Shown piece after piece: positions 8,075 through 16,028 of a stretch of 49,412 nucleotides of DNA. Made by a program: the position numbers and the translations under genes. Positions within the stretch are counted from its first letter, which is position 1; each line of letters starts with the position of its first letter. The notes under the pieces are model-generated. The model did not search any database and was not told where the DNA came from. It saw nothing but the letters and a program-made list of their open reading frames with translations. The stretch comes from Oscillospiraceae bacterium Zagget12. Lineage in GTDB: Bacteria > Bacillota > Clostridia > UBA1381. The stretch is from the NCBI GenBank assembly GCA_001941225.1, contig MSHM01000007.1:1-49412 (forward strand), given 5' to 3'.

Positions 8075-8106
8075 GGGAGGCTTGACACAGCCTCCCTATT
8101 CTGTTT
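8075..8106 (+). terminator. intrinsic terminator after asnS
   Basis: GGGAGGCT (8075-8082), loop TGACAC, AGCCTCCC (8089-8096), then a T-containing but imperfect tail (TATTCTGTTT). Confidence 0.7.
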
Positions 8107-8124
8107 AACGCCTCGGACGTTAAA
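8104..8124. promoter_or_regulatory. small inverted repeat before the TPR gene
   Basis: TTTAACG (8104-8110) and CGTTAAA (8118-8124) flank 7 nt, 26 nt before the TPR gene start. Possible operator; no matched promoter hexamers were identified with confidence. Confidence 0.3.
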
Positions 8125-8149
8125 AATTACGATAGGAGCGGAGATTGAT

Positions 8150-8959
8150 ATGAGTTTACTGTATATAATTTTAGGAATTATTGTTATCGCGTTGGCGTTT
8201 AAGTTTAACGTATGGCTCGGCGTCGCGGTTGTAGCCGCGATTGCTGTTTACGGAATATATCATTTTATGCCGTCGTTTTACGCCACAAAGGGAAATCAGG
8301 CGTTCGCCGCGGGCGACGAGGACGCGGCAAGGGAATGGTATAAAAAGGCGTATGACACCGGCAGAACAAATGTAAAGCTGAAAACGTACTACGCGTATAT
8401 ACTTCTGAGAACGGGTTATGCCGACGAGGCTGAAAAGGTGCTCGACCCGATAATAAGAGTAAAAAATTTGGCGCCGGAAAAGAAAAATCTCGCGAAACAG
8501 CAGAGGTGTATGGTGTATTACAAGCAGGGAAGAATAGACGAGGCGCTTTCCGACGCTATGTCGATTTACGAAAGCGGATTTAAAACCTCAAATCTTTACG
8601 GACTGTTGGGATATTTAAAAATACTCCACGGCGACCCGCTTGAGGAAACTCTCGCTATGTGCGAGGAGGCGTATGATTATGACAGCGACAACAGGGATAT
8701 TGCCGATAATTTGGAATTGTGCCTGTATAAAATGGGACGCTATGAGGACGCGGAAAATGTTTCCGATAAGCTTATGGAGAATAACGACAACTTCATAGAG
8801 GGCTGTTATCACGGAGCGCAGATTGCGGTTAAGCGCGGTAATTATGAAAAGGCGAAAAAATACCTCGATAAGCTGTCGCAGTGCAAACGCTCCGGAATGA
8901 CCACAATAACCGAGGAACAAATCAAAGAGCTGAGGCAAGAGATTGAAAATCATATTTAA
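8150..8959 (+). CDS. membrane-anchored tetratricopeptide-repeat protein
   Basis: 269 aa. Residues about 2-19 and 20-42 form two hydrophobic segments, so the N-terminus is a membrane hairpin or anchor. The remainder is TPR-like: repeats of the type AFAAGDEDAAREWYKKAYDTG (split here at about residues 52-72), YKQGRIDEALSDAMSIYESG, KMGRYEDAENVSDKLMENN and KRGNYEKAKKYLDKLSQ. TPR proteins scaffold other proteins; no enzymatic motif is visible and the partner is unknown. It has a clear ribosome site (GATAGGAGCGGAG) before ATG 8150. nadE follows after 59 nt, so cotranscription is possible. Confidence 0.85.
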   Translation: MSLLYIILGIIVIALAFKFNVWLGVAVVAAIAVYGIYHFMPSFYATKGNQAFAAGDEDAAREWYKKAYDTGRTNVKLKTYYAYILLRTGYADEAEKVLDPIIRVKNLAPEKKNLAKQQRCMVYYKQGRIDEALSDAMSIYESGFKTSNLYGLLGYLKILHGDPLEETLAMCEEAYDYDSDNRDIADNLELCLYKMGRYEDAENVSDKLMENNDNFIEGCYHGAQIAVKRGNYEKAKKYLDKLSQCKRSGMTTITEEQIKELRQEIENHI

Positions 8960-8974
8960 AGCCGAATTTATTTG

Positions 8975-9000
8975 GGGACACTAAAACAGGGACACTAAAA
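8975..9000. repeat. two tandem copies of GGGACACTAAAA
   Basis: The 12-mer GGGACACTAAAA occurs at 8975-8986 and 8989-9000, just before nadE. The same 12-mer is inside nadE at 9245-9256 and in the prsA/htpG terminator at 41304-41315, where reverse-complement copies are also present. Confidence 0.8.
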
Positions 9001-9018
9001 CCCGATAAGGAGTAAAAA

Positions 9019-10929
9019 ATGAAAGACGGATTTATAAAATGCGCGGCGGCGACGACGGATATACGCGTCGCGGACACCGATTATAATACGGAAAACATAA
9101 TAAAAGCCGTAAACGACGCGGCAAAAACCGGTATAAAGCTGATAGTCTTTCCCGAATTATGTATAACGGGATATACCTGCGGCGATTTGTTTTTGCAGAA
9201 AACCCTGCTTGACGGCGCAAAGGAAAGCCTTATAAAGATTGCGGGGGACACTAAAAATCTCGATATTATAACCGTTGTCGGATTGCCCTACGCGGTTAAT
9301 CAAAAGCTGTATAACTGCGCCGCCGTAATAAACGGGGGACACATAAAGGGACTTGTGCCAAAGCTGAATATTCCGAATTATTCCGAATTTTATGAAACAA
9401 GGCATTTTACCGCCGGCGCGGGACGCGCGGAATATGTGAATATAAACGGCGAGGAGGTACCGTTCGGGGCGAATATCCTGTTTAAGACAGACGCGTGCGC
9501 GGATTTTGTTCTTGCGGTGGAGATATGCGAGGATTTGTGGACGGCTCTGCCGCCGTCAACCAATCATACCGCGGCGGGAGCCACGGTAATAGCTAATCTT
9601 TCGGCGAGCAATGAGGTCATTGCAAAGGACGAATACCGTGAGCTGCTTGTAAGGAGCCAGTCTGCGAGGCTGTACTGCGGATATATTTATTCGTCCGCGG
9701 GATACGGTGAATCCACCACGGATTTGGTATTTTCGGGAGATAATATAGTTGCCGAAAACGGAACTATTCTCGCGCGGAGCAGACGTTTCCGTAATGAATG
9801 TGTATATAGTGAGCTTGATTTGGAAAGACTGGTAAGTGAGAGAAAAAAGAGCAATACCTATATGGTAAGCACAAATGATGATTATATAATTGTAAATCTT
9901 GACATAACGCCGACTGAAACAAAGCTGACAAGGTACGTTGAAAAGCAGCCTTTTGTGCCGTCGGACAATAAAAAACGCGAGAAACGCAGCGAGGATATAC
10001 TTTCGATTCAGTCTATGGGGCTGAAAAAGCGTCTTGACCACACAAAGGCAAGTACGGCTGTTGTGGGAGTGAGCGGCGGACTTGACTCAACGCTTGCGCT
10101 GCTTGTGACCGTTCGCGCGTTCGACAGCCTGAGCTTAGACAGGAAGAATATAATCGCGGTAACAATGCCCTGTTTCGGCACAACGGACAGAACGTATAAT
10201 AACGCGGTAAATTTCGCAAATTCTCTGGGTGTGACGCTTAAGGAGATAAATATAAAAGACGCCGTAAACCAACATTTCAAGGATATTGAGCAGAATCCCA
10301 ATGAGTATGACGTAACCTATGAAAATTCGCAGGCGCGCGAAAGAACGCAAATATTGATGGATATTGCGAACAAAAGCAGCGGACTTGTAATCGGTACGGG
10401 AGATATGTCGGAATTGGCGCTCGGCTGGGCAACGTACAACGGCGACCATATGTCTATGTACGGCGTGAACGCGGGCGTTCCGAAAACGCTTATTCGTTAC
10501 CTGGTGGATTACGAGGCAAACCGCACGAATAATGAAACCTTGAAAAAGACATTGCGTGATATTTTGGACACGCCGGTAAGCCCAGAGCTGCTGCCGCCGG
10601 AGAACGGAAAAATATCGCAGAAAACGGAGCATATAGTGGGTCCGTATGAGCTGCACGACTTTTTCCTCTATCATCTGATGCGTTTCGGCTCAACGCCGGG
10701 GAAGATACTTCGTCTTGCCGAAACCGCTTTTGACGGCGAATATGACAGAGAGGTAATTCTTGCGTGGCTGAAGGTCTTTTGCAGAAGATTTTTCGTGCAG
10801 CAATTTAAGCGTTCGTGTCTTCCCGACGGTCCCAAGGTGGGAAGTGTTGCTCTTTCTCCGAGAGGCGACTGGCGTATGCCGTCCGACGCCTCTTATAAGA
10901 TTTGGGCAAAGGAATTGGAACGGCTGTAA
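9019..10929 (+). CDS. nadE: glutamine-dependent NAD(+) synthetase
   Basis: 636 aa, the long two-domain form. Residues about 5-290 are a nitrilase-type glutaminase with the triad E46 (FPELCITGYT), K115 (GLVPKLNIPNY) and C170 (EICEDLW), which supplies ammonia. Residues about 330-636 are the ATP-dependent NAD synthase with the P-loop SGGLDSTLAL, converting deamido-NAD to NAD. AAGGAG precedes ATG 9019. One copy of the GGGACACTAAAA 12-mer lies in its coding sequence (encoding Gly-Asp-Thr-Lys). The EamA transporter follows after 31 nt. Confidence 0.96.
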   Translation: MKDGFIKCAAATTDIRVADTDYNTENIIKAVNDAAKTGIKLIVFPELCITGYTCGDLFLQKTLLDGAKESLIKIAGDTKNLDIITVVGLPYAVNQKLYNCAAVINGGHIKGLVPKLNIPNYSEFYETRHFTAGAGRAEYVNINGEEVPFGANILFKTDACADFVLAVEICEDLWTALPPSTNHTAAGATVIANLSASNEVIAKDEYRELLVRSQSARLYCGYIYSSAGYGESTTDLVFSGDNIVAENGTILARSRRFRNECVYSELDLERLVSERKKSNTYMVSTNDDYIIVNLDITPTETKLTRYVEKQPFVPSDNKKREKRSEDILSIQSMGLKKRLDHTKASTAVVGVSGGLDSTLALLVTVRAFDSLSLDRKNIIAVTMPCFGTTDRTYNNAVNFANSLGVTLKEINIKDAVNQHFKDIEQNPNEYDVTYENSQARERTQILMDIANKSSGLVIGTGDMSELALGWATYNGDHMSMYGVNAGVPKTLIRYLVDYEANRTNNETLKKTLRDILDTPVSPELLPPENGKISQKTEHIVGPYELHDFFLYHLMRFGSTPGKILRLAETAFDGEYDREVILAWLKVFCRRFFVQQFKRSCLPDGPKVGSVALSPRGDWRMPSDASYKIWAKELERL

Positions 10930-10960
10930 TAATTCACTATGCCCTTTGGAGGTATTTAAC

Positions 10961-11815
10961 GTGAGAAAGGGCAGAATATGTCTTGTATTGTCGGCGTTTA
11001 TCTACGGACTTGCGCCGCTTTTGGCGAAAATTGCATATGAGGGCGGAGTAAACGGTATGACGCTGACTTTTTTGCGTACAGTGCTGACTGTTCCGCTCTT
11101 ATTTGTTTTAATGCTTTTGAGAGGACAGAGCTTTAAACTGACATTGCGCGAATTCGGCAATATTGCAATTCTTGCGGTTTTGGGCGGCTCGCTGTCAATG
11201 ATTTCGCTGTACGCCGCGTATGATTATATATCAACGGGACTTGCCACAACGCTGCATTTTATCTATCCGCTGATAATAGTCATAGTTTCCGCCTTGATTT
11301 ATAAGGAAAAAATCACAAAAATGAAACTTGCGGCGGTTATGCTTGTAACCGTCGGAATTTTTCTTTTTGTTGACATCACCGACGCGGCGGATAAAATCGG
11401 CGTTATACTGGCGGTGCTGTCGGGTGTTTTTTACAGCTTTTATGTTATCTATATCGACCATTCGGGACTCAGCAGAATGGATTATATCAAGCTGACCTTT
11501 TATCTGATGATTATTATGAGCGCGGGAACGCTTGCTTTCGGATTGGCTGCAAAAAGTATCGGATTTTCCGAGATGAACGGCTTGTCGTGGACGTTTTCCA
11601 CACTTATCTCGATTTTGATAACGCTCGGGGCGATACCTCTTTTTCAAGCCGGAGTGCGGTATGAGGGAGCGTCCACCGCCGGCATCGTATCGGCGTTTGA
11701 GCCAATCACCACAATAATTCTCGGTGCGCTTTTCTTGGGAGAAACAATGGGACTTGTGCAGTATTTCGGCGGCGCGATGATAATAGCGGGCGTGGTGATT
11801 GCGGAAAAATATTGA
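10961..11815 (+). CDS. EamA/DMT-family transporter
   Basis: 284 aa, starting at GTG 10961, 7 nt after TTTGGAGG (10946-10953). An upstream in-frame start at 10844 lies inside nadE and is rejected. About ten hydrophobic segments form two EamA repeats (for example GRICLVLSAFIYGLAPLLAK at the start and KIGVILAVLSGVFYSFYVIY in the middle), with the usual FEPITTIILGALFLGE near the C-terminus. The drug/metabolite transporter superfamily moves amino acids, nucleotide sugars or other small molecules; the substrate cannot be told from sequence. An intrinsic terminator follows. Confidence 0.93.
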   Translation: MRKGRICLVLSAFIYGLAPLLAKIAYEGGVNGMTLTFLRTVLTVPLLFVLMLLRGQSFKLTLREFGNIAILAVLGGSLSMISLYAAYDYISTGLATTLHFIYPLIIVIVSALIYKEKITKMKLAAVMLVTVGIFLFVDITDAADKIGVILAVLSGVFYSFYVIYIDHSGLSRMDYIKLTFYLMIIMSAGTLAFGLAAKSIGFSEMNGLSWTFSTLISILITLGAIPLFQAGVRYEGASTAGIVSAFEPITTIILGALFLGETMGLVQYFGGAMIIAGVVIAEKY

Positions 11816-11835
11816 TAATTACCGATAATGGCAAC

Positions 11836-11862
11836 GACAGCGTAAGCTGTCTTGTTTTTTTT
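11836..11862 (+). terminator. intrinsic terminator after the EamA gene
   Basis: GACAGC (11836-11841), loop GTAA, GCTGTC (11846-11851), then TTGTTTTTTTT. Confidence 0.85.
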
Positions 11863-11872
11863 GCAAAAAGGC

Positions 11873-11901
11873 TTGATTATTTCACCATAATGTGGGATAA
11901 T
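11873..11901 (+). promoter_or_regulatory. sigma-A promoter of the DUF512-der unit
   Basis: TTGATT (11873-11878), a 17-nt spacer, GATAAT (11896-11901), 34 nt before the chosen start of the DUF512 gene. Confidence 0.7.
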
Positions 11902-11934
11902 ACATAGTGGATAAAAATGCAGCGGGGTATATGT

Positions 11935-13257
11935 ATGAGGAAATCAGATACCACAATTAAATATATAGAGCCGGATTCCATAGCCGAGGAAGCGGGACTT
12001 GAAATCGGGGACAGACTGATAAGCATAAACGGTAACGATTTTCACGATATTCTCGAATACCGCTATCTCACGGCGGAATATGAGGTAACGCTTGAGGTAC
12101 TGAAAAAAGACGGCACTACGGAAATGATAACCGTTGAAAATGACTATGAGGACATAGGCGTTGAATTTGCCGAAGGTCTTATTGACGAGGCACAGAGCTG
12201 TACCAATAAATGTATTTTTTGCTTTATAGACCAGCTCCCTAAGGGTATGCGCGAAACGGTCTATTTCAAGGACGATGATACAAGATTGTCGTTTCTTCAA
12301 GGAAATTATGTCACGCTTACAAATATGTCGGACGAGGAAATAGACAGGCTGATAAAGATGCGCGTTTCACCGATAAACGTATCCGTCCACGCGACAGAGC
12401 CTAAGCTCAGGTGCAAAATGCTTAACAACCGTTTTGCCGGCAAATGCTACGATATAATGAAAAAATTTGCCAAAAACGAGATTTATATGAATTGTCAGAT
12501 TGTGCTTTGTCCCGAGATAAATGACGGCGATAATTTGAGGAGAACCCTGTCGGATTTGGGAAAGCTGTTTCCGTATGTGAACAGTATTTCTGTAGTGCCC
12601 GTGGGACTTACGCGTTACCGCGACGGATTGTATCCGCTAAAGCCGTTTACCGCTGAGACGAGCGCGGAAACAATACGATTTGTTGAGAAAATACAGAATG
12701 AGTTCCTGGAAAAATTCGGAACAAGACTTGTGTATCTGTCGGACGAGTTTTATATGGACGCGGGTATTCCCGTGCCGGACGCGGAAAGCTATGAGGGTTT
12801 TCCGCAGATTGAAAATGGCGTGGGACTTATAGCGAGTATGCGTGAGGAATTTGAAAGCGCCGTCCGGCTTATAAAAAATAAGCCGAGGGAAAGGCGCGTC
12901 AGCATAGCCACGGGCGAGATAGCCGGCAGCTTTATTTCTGAGCTTGCAAAGGAAATAGAGAAACGGTGCGAGGACGTAAAAATAGATGTTTATCCGATAA
13001 AGAATAACTTTTTCGGCGGCGGCGTAAGCGTTTCGGGACTGGTGTGCGGCTGCGATATTATAGAGCAGCTCAATGGCAAAATACGAACAGATGTTTTGCT
13101 TATACCTCACAGTATGCTCCGCGATGACGACAATATATTTCTTGACGACACAACGGTTGAGGACGTGGAAAAAGCGCTGTCGGTTCGGATAGTGCCCGTC
13201 ATAAACGACGGATATGAATTTGTTGAAAAAATATTAGATGAAGAATTGGAGTTTTAA
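11935..13257 (+). CDS. DUF512 protein: PDZ plus radical-SAM-like iron-sulfur domain
   Basis: 440 aa. Residues about 7-70 form a PDZ-like domain (YIEPDSIAEEAGLEIGDRLISING is split across 10-33). A CxxxCxxC cluster follows, C89/C93/C96 in SCTNKCIFCFIDQLP, the radical-SAM 4Fe-4S signature; the C-terminal half is DUF512. The family is widespread in Clostridia, commonly beside der, and its substrate is not established. It ends 1 nt before der, so the two are translationally coupled. Start: ATG 11935 follows GCGGGG and matches family N-termini better; ATG 11917 (six residues longer) is the alternative. Confidence 0.88.
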   Translation: MRKSDTTIKYIEPDSIAEEAGLEIGDRLISINGNDFHDILEYRYLTAEYEVTLEVLKKDGTTEMITVENDYEDIGVEFAEGLIDEAQSCTNKCIFCFIDQLPKGMRETVYFKDDDTRLSFLQGNYVTLTNMSDEEIDRLIKMRVSPINVSVHATEPKLRCKMLNNRFAGKCYDIMKKFAKNEIYMNCQIVLCPEINDGDNLRRTLSDLGKLFPYVNSISVVPVGLTRYRDGLYPLKPFTAETSAETIRFVEKIQNEFLEKFGTRLVYLSDEFYMDAGIPVPDAESYEGFPQIENGVGLIASMREEFESAVRLIKNKPRERRVSIATGEIAGSFISELAKEIEKRCEDVKIDVYPIKNNFFGGGVSVSGLVCGCDIIEQLNGKIRTDVLLIPHSMLRDDDNIFLDDTTVEDVEKALSVRIVPVINDGYEFVEKILDEELEF

Positions 13258-13258
13258 A

Positions 13259-14584
13259 ATGAAACCATTGGTAGCGATAGTCGGCAGACCGAATGTGGGA
13301 AAGTCGACATTATTCAATAAGATTTCGGGACAGAGAATAAGTATAGTGGAGGACACTCCGGGCGTAACGCGCGACAGGATATACGCGGACGCGTCATGGC
13401 TTGACAAGCATTTCACGCTTGTGGACACGGGCGGTATCGAGCCTGCGTCTAAGGACGAAATCCTTGTGCAGATGCGCCGTCAGGCTCAGCTTGCGATAGA
13501 GATGGCTGACGTGGTAATCCTTATGGTGAACGTCAAGGACGGCGTTACGGCGAATGATATGGACGTTACGCAGATGCTTTTAAAGGCGAAGAAAAAAATA
13601 GTCCTTGCGGTGAATAAGGTAGATAACACGGGTGAACCGCCGTTTGAGTTTTATGAGTTTTACAATCTCGGACTTGGCGATCCGATAGCGATTTCATCTA
13701 CGCACGGCTTGGGCGTGGGTGATTTGCTTGACGAGGTCACCCATAAATTTCCTGAGGACGCGGACACATCGGAGGACGAGGACGAAATTAAGGTGGCGGT
13801 AATAGGCAGACCGAATGCCGGTAAATCGTCGCTCGTAAATAAAATTCTCGGCGAGGACAGAGTAATTGTCAGCAATGTCGCGGGAACAACGCGCGATGCG
13901 ATTGATTCGCACTATGTAAACGGAGAGGATAAGTATCTGTTTATAGACACCGCCGGAATGAGGAAACGCGGGAAAATAGATGAAAACGTGGAGCGCTACA
14001 GCGTTGTGCGTTCTCTTGCCGCGGTTGACAGGAGCGATGTGTGTGTTATAATGATAGATGTGAACGAGGGCATAACGGAGCAGGACACAAAGGTGGCAGG
14101 TTACGCGCATGAAAAAGGCAAAGCCTGCATTTTTGCGGTGAATAAATGGGATATTGTCGATAAGGACGACAAAACGATGAAAAAATTTACAATGCGTATG
14201 CGCGAGGAGTTTGCGTTTATGTCATACGCGGAGATTATTTTCATCAGCGCAAAGACAGGTCAGAGAGTCGGCAAGCTGCTTGAGCTTATAAAAAAGGTCA
14301 ACGAGCAGCATAAACGCCGCATTACCACAGGTATGCTCAATGATGTGCTTAACGAGGCTATGGCGAAACAGCAGCCGCCGTCGGATAAGGGCAGACGCTT
14401 AAAGGTATACTACGGAACGCAGGCAAGCGTTGCGCCGCCTACGTTTGTATTGTTCGCAAACTCAAAGGATTTGTTCCACTATTCGTATTTGCGGTTCATA
14501 GAAAATCAGGTGCGCGAGGCGTTCGGCTTTGAGGGAACACCGATAAGATTTATTATAAGAGAGAAAAACGAAAAGAAGATGTAG
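13259..14584 (+). CDS. der: ribosome biogenesis GTPase Der (EngA)
   Basis: 441 aa with the diagnostic tandem G domains: P-loops GRPNVGKST (about 8-16) and GRPNAGKSS (about 181-189), each with DTxG and NKxD motifs (DTGGIEP, NKVD; DTAGMRK, NKWD), and a C-terminal KH-like domain. It acts in 50S subunit assembly. ATG 13259 lies 7 nt after GGAG (13248-13251), which is inside the end of the DUF512 gene; an in-frame ATG at 13238 overlaps that gene more and has no ribosome site. Confidence 0.97.
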   Translation: MKPLVAIVGRPNVGKSTLFNKISGQRISIVEDTPGVTRDRIYADASWLDKHFTLVDTGGIEPASKDEILVQMRRQAQLAIEMADVVILMVNVKDGVTANDMDVTQMLLKAKKKIVLAVNKVDNTGEPPFEFYEFYNLGLGDPIAISSTHGLGVGDLLDEVTHKFPEDADTSEDEDEIKVAVIGRPNAGKSSLVNKILGEDRVIVSNVAGTTRDAIDSHYVNGEDKYLFIDTAGMRKRGKIDENVERYSVVRSLAAVDRSDVCVIMIDVNEGITEQDTKVAGYAHEKGKACIFAVNKWDIVDKDDKTMKKFTMRMREEFAFMSYAEIIFISAKTGQRVGKLLELIKKVNEQHKRRITTGMLNDVLNEAMAKQQPPSDKGRRLKVYYGTQASVAPPTFVLFANSKDLFHYSYLRFIENQVREAFGFEGTPIRFIIREKNEKKM

Positions 14585-14673
14585 CATAGCTAAAATCGCT
14601 CGTATGGAGCAGAGCCTTCACGGCACCCATTCGCTATGTTTAATATTTTACATTTTGAAAGGATTGATATAAA
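14585..14673. other. intergenic stretch with an inverted repeat
   Basis: CATAGC (14585-14590 region) recurs as GCTATG near 14632-14637, flanking about 40 nt with GCTC and GGAGC/AGAGCC elements reminiscent of the other intergenic repeats. No T-run follows, so it is not a convincing terminator. Confidence 0.35.
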
Positions 14674-14934
14674 ATGCCGACAATATCGATGTTTTACGGA
14701 ATAATTATACGAATGTACAACAACGGCGAGCATAACCCTCCGCATTTCCACGCTTCATATCAAGGCTACAACGCCACATTCGATATGGAGGGTGAGCTTA
14801 GAGAGGGTGATATGCCTAAAAAACAATGTAAGCTTATTGCGGCATGGGCGGCTCTTCATCAAGAGGAACTGCTTGCAAATTGGGAGCTTGCGATGAGCGA
14901 GCGTACACTGTACAAAATAGAACCGCTGCGTTGA
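14674..14934 (+). CDS. DUF4160 protein, paired with DUF2442
   Basis: 86 aa. The pattern GIIIRMYNNGEHNPPHFHA near residues 9-27 followed by a short helical C-terminus (QEELLANWELAMSERT) is the DUF4160 family. His/Pro-rich PPHFHA is its hallmark. The DUF2442 gene follows 18 nt downstream. These two families are commonly encoded side by side and have been proposed to behave like a toxin-antitoxin-type or regulatory pair; the biochemical function is unknown. GAAAGGA precedes ATG 14674. Confidence 0.88.
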   Translation: MPTISMFYGIIIRMYNNGEHNPPHFHASYQGYNATFDMEGELREGDMPKKQCKLIAAWAALHQEELLANWELAMSERTLYKIEPLR

Positions 14935-14952
14935 GAGAAAGGAGATATAGCT

Positions 14953-15192
14953 ATGAATAATCCCGCGTGGGTTGTAAAATCGGTTGAGCCGAAACCGGAC
15001 TATACACTTCATTTGGTATTCGCCGACGGAAAAAAGGGCGTGTATAACGCTAAGCCGCTGCTTGAAAAGGAAATCTATTCCCCGCTTAAAAATGTAGCAT
15101 TCTTTATGCGGGCAAAAATCGACGGCTGCTCCGTAATGTGGAGTGAGGACATAGACATAGCGCCCGAACATTTATACGAATGCAGTAAATAA
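14953..15192 (+). CDS. DUF2442 protein, partner of DUF4160
   Basis: 79 aa. Features of DUF2442: VVKSVEPKPDYTLHLVFADG at the start, a middle YNAKPLLEKEIYSPLKN, and a C-terminal VMWSEDIDIAPEHLYE, where the WxxxxDIAPExLY element is diagnostic. AAAGGAG lies 8 nt before ATG 14953. The function is not established; the small size, pairing and compact spacing fit a two-gene module. Confidence 0.88.
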   Translation: MNNPAWVVKSVEPKPDYTLHLVFADGKKGVYNAKPLLEKEIYSPLKNVAFFMRAKIDGCSVMWSEDIDIAPEHLYECSK

Positions 15193-15224
15193 GTTAAACA
15201 AAAATGAGATTTATTGTGTGCGAA

Positions 15225-15295
15225 AACGGCGGTTGAGCCTCTCGTAATAGAGGAGCCTTTCGGGCGAATGCTGTTCGCCCCTGCGAATTAAAACG
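15225..15295. repeat. palindromic intergenic repeat fragment
   Basis: Between DUF2442 and plsY. CCTC/GAGG (15238-15253 area) and GGGCGAA-TGCTG-TTCGCCC (15262-15280) form two hairpins around the word GAGCCTTTC. GAGCCTTGC followed by GCGAAC-AGT-GTTCGC appears in copy B at 31588-31611, so the two are related. Confidence 0.55.
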
Positions 15296-15331
15296 CACCT
15301 AAACTAAAACTAAAAACCAACGGAGGATATT

Positions 15332-16027
15332 ATGCCAAATACAAATTTATTTGCGGTTACGGTATCGTGTATTATCGGAATAATCGCGTACCTAATCGGT
15401 TCAATTAATTTTTCGATACTTATATCAAAAGCGATAAGCGGAAAGGACATACGCGAGAGCGGCTCGGGCAACGCGGGCGCGACTAATATGCTCAGAACGC
15501 ACGGCAAAAAGATGGGTATTATAACACTTTTGCTTGATGTTCTTAAAGGAATTGTGGTCGTGCTGATTGCTCGGCTTACCGCAAAGTATATGCCTTCGCT
15601 TTACGCGAGTATTTTTCAAACGTCCGCGCCGGATATTGACACGTCGTTTTTGCCCTATATCGCCGGCGTATGCGTAATACTGGGACATAATTTTCCGCTG
15701 TATTTCGGATTTAAAGGCGGTAAGGGTGTCGCTACAAGCCTGGGCGTTGTGCTGATGCTCGACTGGAAGGTCGGACTTATTGTCGCGGTATGCGCGATTG
15801 CCGTTATGGCTGTTACAAGATATGTTTCGCTCGGCTCTATTTTAGGCGGCGCGGCATACATAATAGTCGAGATAGTAAAAGCGATAGCGACCAAAAACTA
15901 TAATATAATACAGCTTGTTTGCGTTGTGATTATCGGAGGACTTTTAATAGCAAGACACCACGCAAATATAAAGAGGCTGTTAAGCGGAACGGAAAATAAG
16001 TTAAGCTTTGGCAAGAAGGAGAAATGA
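15332..16027 (+). CDS. plsY: acyl-phosphate:glycerol-3-phosphate acyltransferase
   Basis: 231 aa, with five or more membrane helices. It transfers an acyl group from acyl phosphate to glycerol 3-phosphate, the first step of phosphatidic acid synthesis. The three PlsY motifs are present: SGNAGATNMLRTHG (about 45-58), GHNFPLYFGFKGGKGVATS (about 119-137) and a C-terminal RHHANIKRLLSGTENK. CGGAGG precedes ATG 15332. It is 1 nt from gpsA, which makes its substrate. Confidence 0.96.
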   Translation: MPNTNLFAVTVSCIIGIIAYLIGSINFSILISKAISGKDIRESGSGNAGATNMLRTHGKKMGIITLLLDVLKGIVVVLIARLTAKYMPSLYASIFQTSAPDIDTSFLPYIAGVCVILGHNFPLYFGFKGGKGVATSLGVVLMLDWKVGLIVAVCAIAVMAVTRYVSLGSILGGAAYIIVEIVKAIATKNYNIIQLVCVVIIGGLLIARHHANIKRLLSGTENKLSFGKKEK

Positions 16028-16028
16028 T

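Noticed and set aside
9245-9256. Insertion of the 12-mer disrupting nadE
   Set aside because: It is in frame and encodes a continuous nitrilase domain, so the gene appears intact.
14585-14645. Terminator after der
   Set aside because: The CATAGC/GCTATG arms are about 40 nt apart and no T-run follows.
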